Shown: positions 11,405 to 24,029 of the stretch, piece by piece
How the letters are laid out: every line of letters begins with the position of its first letter
How positions within the stretch are numbered: the stretch's first letter is position 1
Assembly: GCA_905160935.1 (NCBI GenBank)
Contig: CAJHZI010000556.1
Coordinates: 975,001-1,039,000, forward strand
DNA: 64,000 bases
Direction: 5' to 3'
DNA from: Enchytraeus crypticus
Taxonomy: Eukaryota > Annelida > Clitellata > Enchytraeida > Enchytraeidae
Notes under the pieces: model-generated
What the model saw: only the letters and a program-made list of their open reading frames with translations
Told to the model about the DNA's origin: nothing
Databases searched by the model: none
Program-made: the position numbers and the translations under genes

Positions 11405-11530
11405 TTGAAGCACTGATGGGACAGAGAGGATTGGAGCAGGCATATTCGTATCCCGACTCTAGTTAACCTGGGATTTAAGGGAATAAGATGATGATGATGA
11501 TGATAATGATAATGATGATGATGATGATGA
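11405..11530 (+). mobile_element. Retroposon family B copy 1, (GAT)n tail
   Basis: It contains GGGACAGAGAGGATTGGAGC, TATTCGTATCCCGACTCTAG and TTAACCTGGGATTTAAGGGA, then a GATGAT repeat tail. The same string occurs at 39725, 56545 and 60845, and reversed at 23285 and 30785. Confidence 0.65.
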
Positions 11531-11949
11531 GGATTGAAGCACGGATAATCAGTTGCATTACTTGTGTGAACACAAAATTACAACTACATTAGTTATCAAT
11601 AATTAGACCTTGAATATAATTTAAAATAGAAATGGAAAGGCTTACGGCTGATTAATCAGCTATGAGACAGTCAGGACAGTTTACTTGTTGATTGTCTCTT
11701 TGAACTGCTTCTTGCCGCTGAATCAACAATAAAATGTTGTAGGCTGTATGAAGGAAGTCGCACTAACTACAATTTAAATGTAAAATAACAATTAGAAGCT
11801 TCGTTAATCTCCACTGCTATGAAGAGATAAGTGACATTCTTACTGCCAGTCATTTAATGAACTCTCAAATGAGCAGCTCAAACTAATGGTATTGTAAAGT
11901 TCCTGAACTGTTTCATGCTAATTAGTGTGCGCGCAAACTTGTCCTGACA

Positions 11950-12092
11950 GTGATGTATGCAATTGTATAGAATGATGTATGCAATTGTATAGAATGATGT
12001 ATGCAATTGTATAGAATGATGTATGCAATTGTATAGAATGATGTATGCAATTGTATAGAATGATGTATATACTTGTATAGACTGATGTATGT
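11950..12092. repeat. 22-bp tandem repeat
   Basis: The unit GATGTATGCAATTGTATAGA+AT is repeated about six times, the first copies being identical. This points to recent amplification. Confidence 0.9.
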
Positions 12093-14034
12093 ACTTATAC
12101 TTATTTATTTATTTTGTTATTTATAATTTTCTATTACATTATATTTATAATCTGCACTTGTTGGCACTATTGCGTTCCCTTGTGAAGATATGCACGTGTC
12201 TATTCCGTTCATATTTAACTCCCAAATTCTCCTAAATTTAGTCATTTTAAGAAATTTATCAAATCTATATCATTCAAATTAAATAGATACTTTAAATTAA
12301 TAATAAAATAAATAGTAAAGTAATAAAAAGAAAATAACAATAGAATAAAATAATAATAATAAAAATTTGTAATAAAATAATTATAAAATAAATTGTAATA
12401 GTAAATTAAATGGTAATTTTAAGGACCTCTTCACTAACGCAGACGCAATGATATGACTTCGACAGGAAGTCCGTAGTGTACGGGTCTGAATCCGGGTCTA
12501 CTCCGTTACATTAGGCACACCGGGGACCTGAAGCTAACGAGTCGGTGAGATGCCATATGGCGCAGAATTTTACGTCTCGTCTTAAATATCAGGAATCAGC
12601 TTCAACACAGGAGTTCGTGAATCAAAGTGGCTCACTTCGTGTAATGGATACCAATAGGTCCAATACCAACTAATCCTGTGCTAATATATCTTTCATTTGG
12701 TCAAAAACAGATGTCGTTATGTCTATTATAACATCACTGATATTGATATTGCCTTATGGCGTAGGAACCGGACGTTCAATCCTTATTGATTGATTGATTG
12801 ATTATGGATAACATCAATATACCTACTGGGTTGTTCATGCTGGAATCTGAAATAATTAAATTAGCTATGTAGATGGAGTCAGAAAATAATTATGAACCGA
12901 TTGTTTAACAGTATTTTCACTAATATTATGTTATAGCTACTAGCCATCTGTTTTAGGACGCAGTCATGATTATATTAAGATAGTAAACTCGAGATACTGC
13001 TTGATTGCTAATTGTGTGATCGATTTACCAAAAACTTTTAGAATTTGCTTTAATTAATCTTTGATTAGAACCAAGGACAAGCGTTATTTATTTTTTCTCT
13101 ATAGATTTCTGCTATTTCTATGACGTTCTCGCGTGATTCCGTATTTTAAAACGGCTTTCCTCTATGACAGAATCTCCTAAAACTGTAAAACTACAAACAA
13201 ATTAACGATTCTTGTTCCCGTGACGTTAGGCAATTGAGACATCATTCAGTTTTCGCGTCTAAACTCTGCTTAAGTTGAGACTTTCTTCCGTTAACTTGCC
13301 GCTAAACAAACTCATTGTTAAGTTTAAGAGGCCTCTGATAAGGCGACTTTTAATTATTCATAAGTCCACTCGGACACGATGTTTCTGGCAACTAAATGTG
13401 TTGTCAGTTTGGTGAAGAGAGATCTGTGACAAAGCAACGGACGTTAATTAGATTGTACGTAGATTTGTCAGCTGATAGGTGACCTCTGTAATGGTTTATT
13501 TCTCTCGCTGTTTTAGCCTAGCATTGTAAATTATTTTTGTTTTGGCTTTAACGTTTTTTAAAGCTCTTGAATGTAAAGAATTTAAAGTGTCAAAGTTTTT
13601 AAATTTTATTTCTTAAATAGACTATTGTCTTCGTATAATTTACTTTTATGGTTAAGCCTAACAATGAATCTACCATTGTAAAGTAGCATAATTTGATGTA
13701 AATGATGATTTAAAACCATAATATTTACGTTAGGAAAACGAATGTTATTTCGTTTCTTAATCAATTGTATGTTATGTTATGTTATTAACGTAAATTTTAT
13801 ATGCATGCATGGATGATTTATGCATTGATGAATTGATTTGATGAATTGATGCATTGATGAATTAAATGCATGGATGAATGCTACCTAGGAGTGAAGAGGT
13901 CAACGATTTTCTAATTTTGTGTAACTTTAAGGAGACTAAAAGATGTAGAATATTTTCACTGAGAGAATTAAAGAAATTGTATTGATTGGGAAAATGAAAC
14001 AAAATCTACAACTTCTTAACTGATCCCACTAGTC
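12093..14034. other. Intergenic stretch without recognised gene
   Basis: It is mainly AT-rich single-copy DNA. At 12420-12680 a GC-richer patch includes GGTCTGAATCCGGGTCTACT, weakly like a tRNA T-arm and perhaps a diverged SINE. At 12760-12810 the string GGAACCGGACGTTCAATCCT and a TGAT tail look like a family G 3' end. ATGCATTGATGAATT-like short repeats lie at about 13800-13870. No coding frame is supported. Confidence 0.45.
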
Positions 14035-14108
14035 ATCAATCAATCAATCAATAAGAATTTAACATCCGTTTCCTAGCTATAAGGCAATGTCAGGGACATC
14101 ATTAGGTT
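14035..14108 (-). mobile_element. Family G retroposon 3' end with TGAT tail
   Basis: Minus strand: GATGTCCCTGACATTGCC..GGAAACGGATGTTAAATTCTTAT followed by TGAT repeats. It is truncated to about 75 bp. Confidence 0.65.
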
Positions 14109-14499
14109 AATAGTAGCTATGAAGGAAATTGGAACATACAATTCAAGAGGGAATGTGAAAATTAATAAAAAGATGTTTTGTAACGGCAGCTATAGTATAT
14201 GTGACTTTTTAAAATAATTATATCCATATGAAATTTACTGCAAAATCTATTAATTTCATATTTGTCATTATTTTAGATAAGAATAATGAGAATTTTGAAC
14301 CATGAACTGCTTTTAATTTAATTGTAGCCTTTGCGGGCATGCGTCAGAGCCTTTGGGCCTGTATGTCCATTTTCATTTCATTCCATTCATGGTGTACAGT
14401 CTCATTGTGGTCTTCATGAAACTAAAATATCTAAGATAAGTTCAGCTAAAGCAAGCTCTGAGGAGCAGTAACTAGATACACTACTCCAGGATTGAATCC

Positions 14500-14840
14500 G
14501 CCTACTCCACAAACCAGTCCCGCATCATCCATCAGTTGGTCTAGGATATGGACGAGCAAGACGGCTCGAGCAAGGACGGACTCGAATTCGACGCCGGCAG
14601 CTACGGACTCGTTGAAAATTGACGAGGCGTTGGATAATGAAAAGCGATATAACGTAATTCAGCGCTGACGTGATAATAGTAATGCTGTAGGGAATTTGTC
14701 GCCGAGATCTGGCTAATCTCGAGCCGCTAGGTCCGAATCCCGTTCGCGAATTCACTAAGACTCACCGGAAGCGTTCAGGCGGATTGCGGATCCCTTCAAT
14801 TACGTCCAGCGCGGTGAAATGTGATAGGGGTGGGGAGATG
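14500..14840. promoter_or_regulatory. GC-rich single-copy island, candidate regulatory DNA
   Basis: This is one of the most GC-rich non-repeat stretches of the desert, rich in CGA and CGC words, ending in a G10-like run near 14853. A minus-strand frame of 76 codons covers it, but the peptide is Arg/Ser-rich and low in complexity, matches nothing I know and lacks splice sites. I favour noncoding DNA. Confidence 0.2.
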
Positions 14841-15009
14841 GAATGGAGAGGGGGGGGGGGCTTGAATTAATTCTGTTCTGAAATTGTTAATTTGAAAGCT
14901 ATAGGCCTATGGATAGAGTGGAAGCGTGTTGATGGTATAGTGGAAATTATAGAAGATCTGTTAGAGAGAGCATTGATCAAATTAATCCGCAAACGCTAAG
15001 ATAATAACA

Positions 15010-15125
15010 AACGAACAATTTAACGAACATGCTAATAATCTAACGAAAAAGCGAAGAATCTAACGAACAATCGAACTATCTAACGAACAAGCGAACAATC
15101 TAACGAACAAGCGAGCAATCTAACA
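15010..15125. repeat. 24-bp tandem repeat
   Basis: The unit AACGAACAAGCGAACAATCT is repeated about five times with substitutions, in otherwise AT-rich DNA. Confidence 0.85.
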
Positions 15126-15719
15126 AATGTATAAATTAAATTGCAAAATTTAAATAAGAAGCGAACGATCTAACGTACGAGTTATAAACTCAACAACGAA
15201 GGAAAGACGACAAAATGATTAAACTGCATACTATGAATTTGAGTTATGTAAACGTGTATTTCAAATATTAGTATTTTCCTATGATAATATCAAGCAGTGA
15301 GCAACCGATGAATAAAACCATCTAAAAGTTCGATAATGAATTACGCATTACGTGTATGGCAATGTTCGGTAAAATCTAATAACTAAGTTTAGAGGTGACT
15401 TGCATTAATGCCTACAAGCAATGGCTTCAAGTAGACAAATTAATGATTAGTAAAAATTCTTTGTGCTCTGAAATATACACATTCATTAATATAAATACTT
15501 TTACTAATTGATTTATCTTATATACACTTTTAAACTCTTACTCTTAAATATACATGTCAAACTATCACATATGCACGATTCAAAACCAATTAATTAATCA
15601 CTTACTGAAATGCACTACTAGGCAAAAGATAATAGCATAATGTATTACGTAGATATTACATAATAATAATGTAATATAATGTATTACGTATATTATTAAT
15701 TACGTAGCTTATTATGATA

Positions 15720-16060
15720 CGCAATCATGACCGTACTTCTAATACAATTGGACAGCAACAAACCAAAACAATCCGTTCTCGTCACTCTACAAGGATCAGC
15801 CCCTCGTACGTGTAGCCGTAATTCAAAATTAATCTTGAAATTTATGTAGCACAATCATTCCTCAGATCAGCCTGAGCTAAATTGTCTCCACCCCAAAGAT
15901 TTGCATATCTCGCTTTGCAGGCGTAATCCTGTAGAACTGCTAACAGAAAGCAGGCAGATGGAAAACAGTCAAGGTTAAGTGTTTGGTTTGATATAGTGAC
16001 CCCATTACCAAAGAGATCCTCCCAATTTCGAGTGGCTTCAGAGCCTATCGTAAAGAACAG
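15720..16060. promoter_or_regulatory. Single-copy island with octamer-like and E-box motifs
   Basis: The stretch is non-repetitive and contains GATTTGCATATCTCG (POU octamer-like ATTTGCAT), GCAGATGGAAAA (CAGATG E-box) and GTAATCCTG. Between 15126 and 15720 I see nothing. The regulatory call is inference only. Confidence 0.22.
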
Positions 16061-16239
16061 AGTTTGTGGGTGGGGCAGCAGAAGTCTTGGGTAAACTATC
16101 TTCTTCTGTTACATCAACAGCAGCAACATGTTGAACGTTTTTCTATCTAAAATGTATTAACATAGACGAAAAGTAACATCTTGCTTTGAGGTGTCATTTA
16201 ATTTAATTTAAACTTATTTTAAAAACGACATTTTGCATC

Positions 16240-16355
16240 CGTTGAAGTCGTACCGAAATCTGCTCATTACGGGGTTCAAATCCTAGGCTTTCCAGTTACT
16301 GACATCGCTTTCGAGTGAGGAAACTGACGTTGACATTATCTTTACCAGTTTTTAC
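16240..16355 (+). mobile_element. tRNA-derived SINE, family A, copy 4 (diverged)
   Basis: GGGGTTCAAATCCTAGGC (box B), GACATCGCTTTCGAGTGAGG and AAACTGACGTTGACATTATC, then TTTACCAG, follow the family A order. The head is diverged. Confidence 0.65.
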
Positions 16356-16504
16356 ATCTCTCTTCGCTTTTTTGCCAAAGTGTATTTTCAAAGTACAAAT
16401 TTATAATCTCTGCATGTTTACAAGCTATTTTGGGCATTCCACCTATTCACCATTTGATCTCAATACAAACACTGTGCATTCACCAAATTTTAAATTTTAA
16501 ACCT

Positions 16505-16640
16505 ATGACTCTGACGATGACATATAAGACTGAGGTGGGTATGCCCAAGAGGAATCCCGTTGCTTCTTTCAGCCATTGCTTAGTCGTCTCTTACGACACA
16601 TCCAGTAAATTGTCGGTCTATTATGCTGTAAAACAACGCA
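16505..16640 (-). mobile_element. Retroposon family H copy 1
   Basis: The minus strand has AATAGACCGACAATTTACTG and GATGTGTCGTAAGAGACGAC then TAAGCAATGGCTG. The TGTCGTAAGAGGCGACTAAG word recurs at 23575, 28375, 43983, 52862 and 60770. Class unknown. Confidence 0.5.
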
Positions 16641-16789
16641 GGCAATTTAGCAGCTAAGTTATTATAAAATGTGTAGTTCAAGGTTTAAGACGATACTGAA
16701 AGCAGTAAAATAAGAATAATTTTCAATAAGCAATCAGAATCGAGCGAGTCTTATGCAAGTAATTAAAATTAGAATTAAAATCAGGTTTC

Positions 16790-17010
16790 ACTACTCGCAA
16801 CAAATAATTCGCTTAATGTAAATACCGGAGTCACCGAGGAGGCGATTTAAATATAAATGAATATATTTACGTCATCGCTACCCTGACACCCGTAATATGG
16901 TGGAAATGAAATTAACAGAGTTGGACAAGGAGACCCAGTGTAGCGACGAAGCTCGAGGTGTGAAAGCCTAATGGAGAGCGGCATATGTCGATTGACTGTT
17001 GCGTCTAAAT
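16790..17010. promoter_or_regulatory. Single-copy GC-richer island
   Basis: Complex sequence including GGAGTCACCGAGGAGGCG and TTTACGTCATCGCTACCC (CRE-like ACGTCA), with no open frame of note. 17010-17500 shows nothing. Regulatory role not shown. Confidence 0.18.
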
Positions 17011-17502
17011 TCAGTAGCAACCTCCTGAAGAACTTTACGAGGACATCACTTTCTTTTTTGTAGTGTCAGATTGAAGGTTCAAGGCTTATATTCCTTCGTC
17101 ATCAACGTGTGCTCGTTTCGTCCAAGTTGCCACTTTCTGATAATTAACCTAAAAGATCTTAGCATCCTAATCTTAATTTTTAACGTAACTGACATTTTCT
17201 GTGAAAAGAAAGAGTATTAATGCTGAATGAATTTTCATTTCCTTCTTCAATATTTCAATTCATTGATTTTTAGAAAATCGTGTACCTTTTGTTAGAATAT
17301 CTAAAATATATTCCATTAGACACGGACAAAATGCATGTGTACATTTAATTTTATAAAGATACAAAATAAAATGGTATAATGCTTTTAAAATCGAACAATC
17401 TTGGCGGCTTCTACAGAAAAATATCGAAAATACTTTACACTGAGAAATAACCCTATATGATCACTGATTAAGTCATAACTGTCTGCGTCATCATAGGTTC
17501 AA

Positions 17503-17545
17503 ACCCATCAATCAATCAATTAGAATTTAGCGTCGAAAGATCATA
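17503..17545 (-). mobile_element. Family G 3' terminal fragment
   Basis: Minus strand: CTTTCGACGCTAAATTCTA followed by a TGAT-repeat tail, the last about 40 bp of a family G element. Confidence 0.4.
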
Positions 17546-17559
17546 TGGCAGAGAGTTCC

Positions 17560-18115
17560 ATATATTGTCGGAGCAGAAAACATGAAGGAGCGTCTGCCCA
17601 TGGCAGATTTAATGTTTGGTATAGTGAGATGTAAAGAACTATTAACAAAAAGTCTAAAGAAAGACACAAAGATAAAGATAGTGAAAACTTTGGTTTGGAC
17701 CACGCTATTGTATGGATGTGAAACATGGACCTTAAGAAAGGAAGATATTAGGAAACTGGAGGCATTGGAAATGTGAATTTGGAGAAGAATGGAGAGGATT
17801 AGCTAGACTCAAAAGGTTACAAATGAGGAAGTCCTGGAGAGAGTTTGCACAGATAGACAGTTGATAAATGTATTAAGAAATAGGAAGAAGAGATGGATAG
17901 GACACATTCTAAGGGGGGAGGTCTATTAAAAGCGGTCATAGAAGGTAGAATGGAAGGAAAAAGAGGCAGGGGCAGGCCGAGATTACATGTAGGTATGTTA
18001 GATGATTTAAAGACCCACTCATATGTGGAAATGAAGAGGAAGGCGGAAGACAGAGAAGAGTGGAGGCGTTATGTACCATGGACCTGCCAGTAGGCAGTGC
18101 GCTAAGAGAGAGATA
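17560..18115 (+). mobile_element. Non-LTR retrotransposon 3' part (post-RT region)
   Basis: Joined across frames, the translation contains LVWTTLLYGCETWTLRKEDI, RKLEALEM, RRMERISWTQKVTNEEVLER and EGKRGRGRPRLH with HSYVEMKRKAEDREEWRR. This is the C-terminal region after the reverse transcriptase of a common animal LINE group (RTE/L1-like 'YGCETWTLRKED' proteins). Internal stops and frame changes show it is dead, and the catalytic YADD region is absent, so the copy is 5' truncated. The 3' end is CATGGACCTGCCAGTAGGCA followed by GAGAGA. Confidence 0.85.
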
Positions 18116-19189
18116 GTGAGATGTATTTTACTAGAGGAACGAAGACTACGAGAGGGTTGATAGGTTGATAAAGGTCAGATTGACAGGATGGTTAGGATAG
18201 ATAGATAGAGAGATAGATATGATGGTATTACGCCTACGGATGGTATTACTTTGACCCCCTGTGATGACGTAATAATTTTATGGCGCTAACGTCTAGATGA
18301 CTGGCTATTCTGTATTTACTTCTGTATCATACTAGCGAAATTTAAAATGAAGTATCATCCTTCCTTAGCCGTGAGCCTTTATTTTGCCGATAAGGTCATA
18401 AATGAACACGGAAAAGGAAAGAATTTACACATTTTCTGTAAAATTTCATTAATGTTTCAACGGTAATGCAACGAACTAGAGGCACTGAAATTCGATTACC
18501 AAGTTTTCGTTTCTGCCAAACATAACAAAGTAGCTAAAACAAAAATTTGCTAAAATTAGCATTAAATTACATATTAATTTATTTAGATGCGCCTCTTAGA
18601 GAGATTTAAGAGAGAACTTTATGCTCAACTTTTAAAGTTCCAAGATATAGAATTATATTTAGGATTAAATCTCATTGAAATTTACAATTAAATCACTATC
18701 GTTTTTAATTTAGAAGTATGGGTAATTTCGCCGGAAAGTTCTGCAATTTAATTTTAATTGAAATCTATCCCGTTCGTGGAGTGATCCCCTATGGATGATT
18801 TGACTGGACTTATAACAGGCTAGAGGCTTGAAACACAGCCATATTTAAATACAGTTGTTGAGTGAGAGAGAACCATGATCATTTATTTGTAACTGAATCA
18901 AAATATACACAAAGCGCATACACGAGACAGAATTCAAATAAAACGGCCGACAGAAAGAGCACAATTGAGCTCTATCTAGCTGACCGGAAACACGGAAACA
19001 TAGTAACATAGCAATATAGGATCGTAGAAATTTTGGAGATAATAAACATAAATAATGAGAATATCATTAAATCAAAGTAATGAAGTGGAGTGAAAACAAA
19101 AGCTATTTTTAAAACAAAGCCATCGCCGTCGTCGTCTACTATTTAATCCTAGTTTAACTTGGGTCGGTGTTAGGAAATGTTTTAGAAAT
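18116..19189. other. Intergenic stretch, nothing recognised
   Basis: AT-rich single-copy DNA with a short GATA-type run near 18195-18220. No plausible exon and no repeat family member was seen. Confidence 0.5.
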
Positions 19190-19325
19190 TTCTGAAGCCT
19201 AAGCTCCCACCAACCGAATGCCATTTCAGACGTTGGTATGGATCTTAGTGCTTTATGCCTTTTACAACATATACTGTCCACGCTTGGTCTATTCTTCAGC
19301 AACCTGGACACAACATGTGTAAAAC
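19190..19325 (-). mobile_element. Retroposon family B, head fragment
   Basis: Minus strand: GGTTGCTGAAGAATAGACCA, then AGATCCATACCAACGTCTGA and AATGGCATTCGGTTGGTGGG with AGCTTAGGCTTCAGAAATTTC. The parallel copy at 30785-31050 contains the same blocks, and 60845 has the GCATTCGGTTGGTGAGCGCC block. Confidence 0.6.
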
Positions 19326-19719
19326 CTATGGTTTCATACGAAATCTAAATTAAGTTTCACGTCGAATAACCATTGTAATAACCATTTGTATTATACATTA
19401 GTTGTTTCGTTATCTAGTTATGAAATTGCTAACTTTCAAATTATTCAATTATTAAATATTGTTATTTAGTAAAGAATGTAAAGTGTATTCTGATCATGTA
19501 ATCGATGGATCAACAGTCTCAAAATCAGTCTCTTAAACTTCTCACTAGTCAATCCATTAAGTCAATTAATATGACAAAATTGCTTTTGCATTCCAATTAC
19601 AGCCAGGTGTCAAAAACATCATCTCAACTGGATAATGTTCTTCAATTATCGACGACTGAACTCCCTCATATCACAAATCAGTCACTAACACATCCTCTAA
19701 ATGCATCGGAAAGCCCTTG

Positions 19720-20070
19720 ACTCCATCCGGTCATATGTTGAATCCCTGATCGAGGAACTCATCGGAGTTTGGACGCTTGTTATCAAGTACCTCATCGATA
19801 ACATTAGTTAAATTACGCTGACCGACAAATGAAAATCGCCCAATCGCTGACAAATGTATCAGTCGCCGTTTTCTCCCATTAGTGGGATCAGGGCGGGGTA
19901 GCGACGGGTCTGAAGAGGGATTAGAGCGGACCCAAGCCGGGCTCTAGCGATAAAGGGGCAGTCGATGGCATTCAGGGCTTGCGGTGTCATATATATGCAT
20001 GAGTTAGAGATTAAATAGCGATAGAGTTAGATGTGAGTACACCAGCCTGCTGTCGACTCTAATCTTCGAC
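19720..20070. promoter_or_regulatory. GC-rich single-copy island, candidate regulatory DNA
   Basis: A GC-rich block in the desert containing GACAAATGAAAATCGCCC and GCTGACAAATGTATCAGTCG (two ACAAATG words 20-25 bp apart) and CATCGATAACATTAGTTAAA. The frame 19505-19720 upstream of it gives a low-complexity Ser/Gln/Leu peptide that I do not accept as coding. Enhancer function is inference. Confidence 0.22.
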
Positions 20071-22374
20071 TGCAAAATATCGGATTTCATTCCAAATCTC
20101 TACTGCCACCTTTCAAACCCTCTCAATTTAGAGGACACCCTCTCCTTCTTGTTCTCTTTTCTGTTGGCTAAGCGTAATTGAGATGATAACGCTGATTTGA
20201 ATAACGATGCTGAATGACAAATCAAATCAGAAGTAATTTTGTTTTTCAAGTCAGCTGGTAAATTAGGTAGGCTTCAAAGGATAGAGATAATTTCTGCCTC
20301 GGTTATATACCTGTTCAAACGTATGTTAGTTGCAAAAAAGCCCTGGATTTGAACCTTGCAACATTTGATTAACAGTTGGAAAGCTAACCGATAAAGCACT
20401 ACCTAAATTCATTCAGGCTAGGTCAAATTTAAATTTGCAAAATTTTATTGTCAGAAATTCTTAAGGCATTGAACATTGATTTTAAAATCGTAGTTGAAAG
20501 TGGCAATAACTGACAAAAATATTGATGATCTTCTCTCTCTCTCTCTTTTTTAGGCCCTCTCTCTCTCTCTCTCTATCTCTCTTTCTTTCCTCTAAGGTTT
20601 GTCAATTCAATGGCCAAGGTATACACTCCTAGTTAAGATCAACTTTAATATTCTGTACGAGCACAGTGTTGATCAACAAGTTTATCACGTCAATCAGCAT
20701 ATCATATACTCACCTTAAATGCAGACACAATTCTGTGAAAATATGGCTTAAGATGGTTTCCAATTTATTTCCTTACTTCTTGCTTAGCTGCTTCTTATGC
20801 AACTTGAAAGTTCACGGTTTGTCTGCTCTGTATTAGTTCGCATTCAACACACGATGCTTGCTGGCATAGCACAAGCAATTTACACTCTTAAATATTTACA
20901 AGAAAAGTAGTCGGATGAAATATGTTCTAAAGAACGTTACTTTGACAAAGGATATAATAGGTCCATAGGAAGCATGAGAAAGAAAAGGTTAGATGAAGCT
21001 CGAGCAAAGAGATATTAGACAATCTATAACATATCTCTGCGTTGAAATTAATAAAAACAAAGGATAAAGATATATTAGAGTTATATGCTATGCTAAATAA
21101 CCTACCTGCCGCAACCCTATAAGATAGATAGATAGCACATTGTAAATTTCAAATTGAAAACGCTTCGCATGTCTGAAGTTTTTGTTCGATCTATTAATTT
21201 GCTGAAGAGGGCAGTTCCTTTAAGTTAGTAGCTGTAATCTTCTTTGCTGCCAACTAGTAACTAAACGAAGCTTTGCGTATCTGTTTCAAGCAGTAAAGTA
21301 TTGCAAGAAAATTCTCTGTAAGAATCTAATCTAAGGTTTCCGGCTAAATCAGTCCCTGGAATTATCAATTGGGCCAACCAGCCGGCAATGAAAATTATAG
21401 AATGTTTTGAAGGGCAATCCGGGAAACAATAATTCATAGGTAAAGGTATTCAAATACACATTAAGTGAGTGAGATAGACAAACAGATAAATGCATAAAGA
21501 GAGAGAGGGGGGGGGGAGACAGGATGAGAAATAGAAACAAGTGGAGATGCTGTAGCGACAAATCACTTAATTCTATCCAATCTGCTTCTGATGCTCCACA
21601 CCCCCACCCCCGTGAAGTGCCCCTCAGAACTGTGGGGCAGCTCTAAATGTTATCCCATCGTCATCCTCACAAATGAGCCAAACTGAAGCTCTGTGATATC
21701 CTCTACCCGTATGTTGTCATAATTTTGGTTATAACAATGCAATCGTTGTGTAGTGACAGAAATATTGGTTCAGATTACACGACTGCCCGATAATATTTTA
21801 AGTGGCTGAACCCGTATCATCTCTATAAGCTGTTCGACTGTAGATCAGTGGGTGCCTGGTTGGCAGTAAACACAAGGAATTTTAGCCCTTCATGATCCTA
21901 AATATTATATGAAAATACTTTATTCTATCTGAAACATATCGGAGTCACAAGAAGAAACAAACAACATGCATTCGGATGATCGTTGTGTTTCAAATGTATT
22001 GTGTATATCCGTTTTTATTGTAAGATCAGATTCTATTGATATAAAATGCTATATTAACTTACTTAGCAAACTATATTAACTTAATGCACATATTGTATGC
22101 ATTTGCACTTGTACAGCGCTAGTGTATTGAATATTTGTTGTAAAACTAATATAATTTAATGCTAAAAAATTAATGTTACATAATATTTATTATTGATAAG
22201 CTAAAGCCAAAATTTGTATATGAAGCAAAACTTTTATATCATTACATTTTACTTGAATGCTAATTGTACTTCATTAAGTACCATCTATAACTAGCTCAAC
22301 TAATAAATAAATAGTGTACTTAATCTAATTCCTGCTTTCTACTTAGTCCGAGGAATTAATTGTACTTCTTGCTT
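20071..22374. other. Intergenic stretch with minor repeats
   Basis: No gene recognised. At 20300-20400 a degenerate family A SINE on the minus strand is suggested by CCTGGATTTGAACCTTGCA. At 20533-20600 there are CT runs. At 21500-21520 there is a GA run followed by G8. The rest is AT-rich. Confidence 0.45.
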
Positions 22375-22505
22375 GGCTGGACCCAGTGGCGATGTCGGTA
22401 AGATATTCGACCGCGGGTCAGCATGTGAAGGGTTCAAATCCTGGGCACGCCCGTCACTGGCATCGCTTTCGAGTGAGGAAACTGGCATTAACCGTTGCTT
22501 TTTTA
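22375..22505 (+). mobile_element. tRNA-derived SINE, family A, copy 5
   Basis: Almost complete: GGCTGGACCCAGTGGCGATG, TCGGTAAGATATTCGACCGC, GGGTTCAAATCCTGGGCACG (box B) and CATCGCTTTCGAGTGAGGAA then ACTGGCATTAACCGTTGCTT. TTGCTT is present on both sides and may be the target duplication. Confidence 0.8.
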
Positions 22506-22800
22506 CTTATCTACGTTAGTTTAAAGTTTCACTTTAGTCTCACCTCCACAACTCCCTCACCCATGAGGAGGAAAGACAAGGAGGGGGGGGGGGGTTCCGT
22601 CACGCACCCTATCCGCTCAGTAACTGCCAGCCATCAATAAATGCACGGTTGATTTCCCCCCACACGCTTATTGCTGTTTTATTCCAATTTAACTGTCCGC
22701 CGGTCGCTGATAAATCATAATAAGTTGATCCTCAATCGATTACAAGCATCCAAGTCCGTCAAGTCACGGTGGCTTACCCATTACTGGTGATAGAGCGAAA
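22506..22800. promoter_or_regulatory. GC-richer island after SINE, candidate regulatory DNA
   Basis: After a G10 run at 22583-22594 the sequence is complex and non-repetitive, with words such as GCCATCAATAAATGCACG, GCTGATAAATCATAATAAG and ATCAATCGATTACAAG. These resemble Hox/Pbx and Cut-type sites. 22800-23285 shows nothing. Function not shown. Confidence 0.2.
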
Positions 22801-23284
22801 TTCAATCAGTTCCTGCGTAAAATACTGGAGAAATTTAAAGATTTGATGAAGTCGATAGAAGCCTAGATAGAATAACGATTATTTTTAGAGAGAGAGATAT
22901 GTGTTTATTTCAGCATGAACACCAAATCACTGACAAATACAAGTAGAAATAAACATTCAAATGAAATGAAATAAAAAATTCCCAGAAACACAGGATAGCA
23001 AACAGTCTGTAAAAACTAGAACAACGGCCGTCAGGGAAGATGATACACATCTTATCTAGCCGGTCACCGTCTATAACTATATTAGCTAGCAGTATTTCAG
23101 ATTAAGACTCAACCACAGCTTAGCTGTTTTAAATAATATAATTTGGAAATACTTATGATCAGTAGGCCCCTAATTATTAGACAAATTATTCTGACACAGC
23201 ACCACTGTAATTATATTATTAAGTTATTTTAGCATTTACATGTACATGTATATTACTGCAATTAACAATTTATATGAGGATTAT

Positions 23285-23465
23285 ATTTATCGTCATAATC
23301 TTCCCTTGAATCCAAGTTCATCCAGGGTCGGGATAAGAATAGACTGTCTCAAATCTTCTCTGACCCACAATACGTCATCAGTCAATCCCCTATTTGAGAC
23401 TTTTCCATTCCTTTAAATTTTTATAACAATTTCTGGAGCAATTTCTGATTTCTTTTTTAATTTAA
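23285..23465 (-). mobile_element. Retroposon family B copy
   Basis: Plus-strand text CATAATCTTCCCTTGAATCC, CAGGGTCGGGATAAGAATAG and ACGTCATCAGTCAATCCCCT mirrors the family B body and its 3' GAAGATGAT end. It parallels 30785-31050. Confidence 0.6.
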
Positions 23466-23574
23466 ATTTTTTATTTTTAGTATTACAATTATATTATTAT
23501 AAATATTACCATGGATAATGAACTTTTAATTACGATATGCTCAGCATTCAGGGACGCGGTTTCTAAGCCACTGC

Positions 23575-23800
23575 AGAATTGAGCAACGGTAAACTGCACG
23601 TGCTGTAAGACGTGACTAAGCTAGAACAGGAGAAGGCGATTTGATATCTACCAAAAAGCCATTATAAGCTATATAGGCTACATTATGGTTTGATAGAGGT
23701 TTAGTCTTAGTGTTGGGTATAATTTATAGGACAACGGCTCTTACTGAGAACGACAGAGACTATGAGTAGAAATATGTGCCTTGAACCTGATACTCATCTA
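23575..23800 (+). mobile_element. Retroposon family H copy 2
   Basis: GGTAAACTGCACGTGCTGTA then AGACGTGACTAAGC, later AAATATGTGCCTTGAACCTG. The same order of blocks occurs at 28375-28640. Confidence 0.45.
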
Positions 23801-24029
23801 AGCACGAGATGGATAGTGAGAGTGAAAGAATTCAAAAATCCAGTAGGAATTATTTAATGACCGGCAATTCTATTTATGATCAAGTACATAACGAAAGAAT
23901 AAACTTCAAGAACGTAATTAGAGAACATTGTTAAAGTATTAATTCTATCAAAATGTAAGAGTAACAAAATGATTAATTATTTACAAAATTATTGTATCTC
24001 TAGGTCTAACAATACAATACAATGATCCT

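Noticed and set aside
14525-14755. 76-codon minus frame in a GC-rich island
   Set aside because: Low-complexity Arg/Ser peptide without splice sites or recognisable family.
19505-19720. 71-codon plus frame
   Set aside because: Ser/Gln/Leu-rich, no splice context, no family resemblance; chance opening is likely in this composition.
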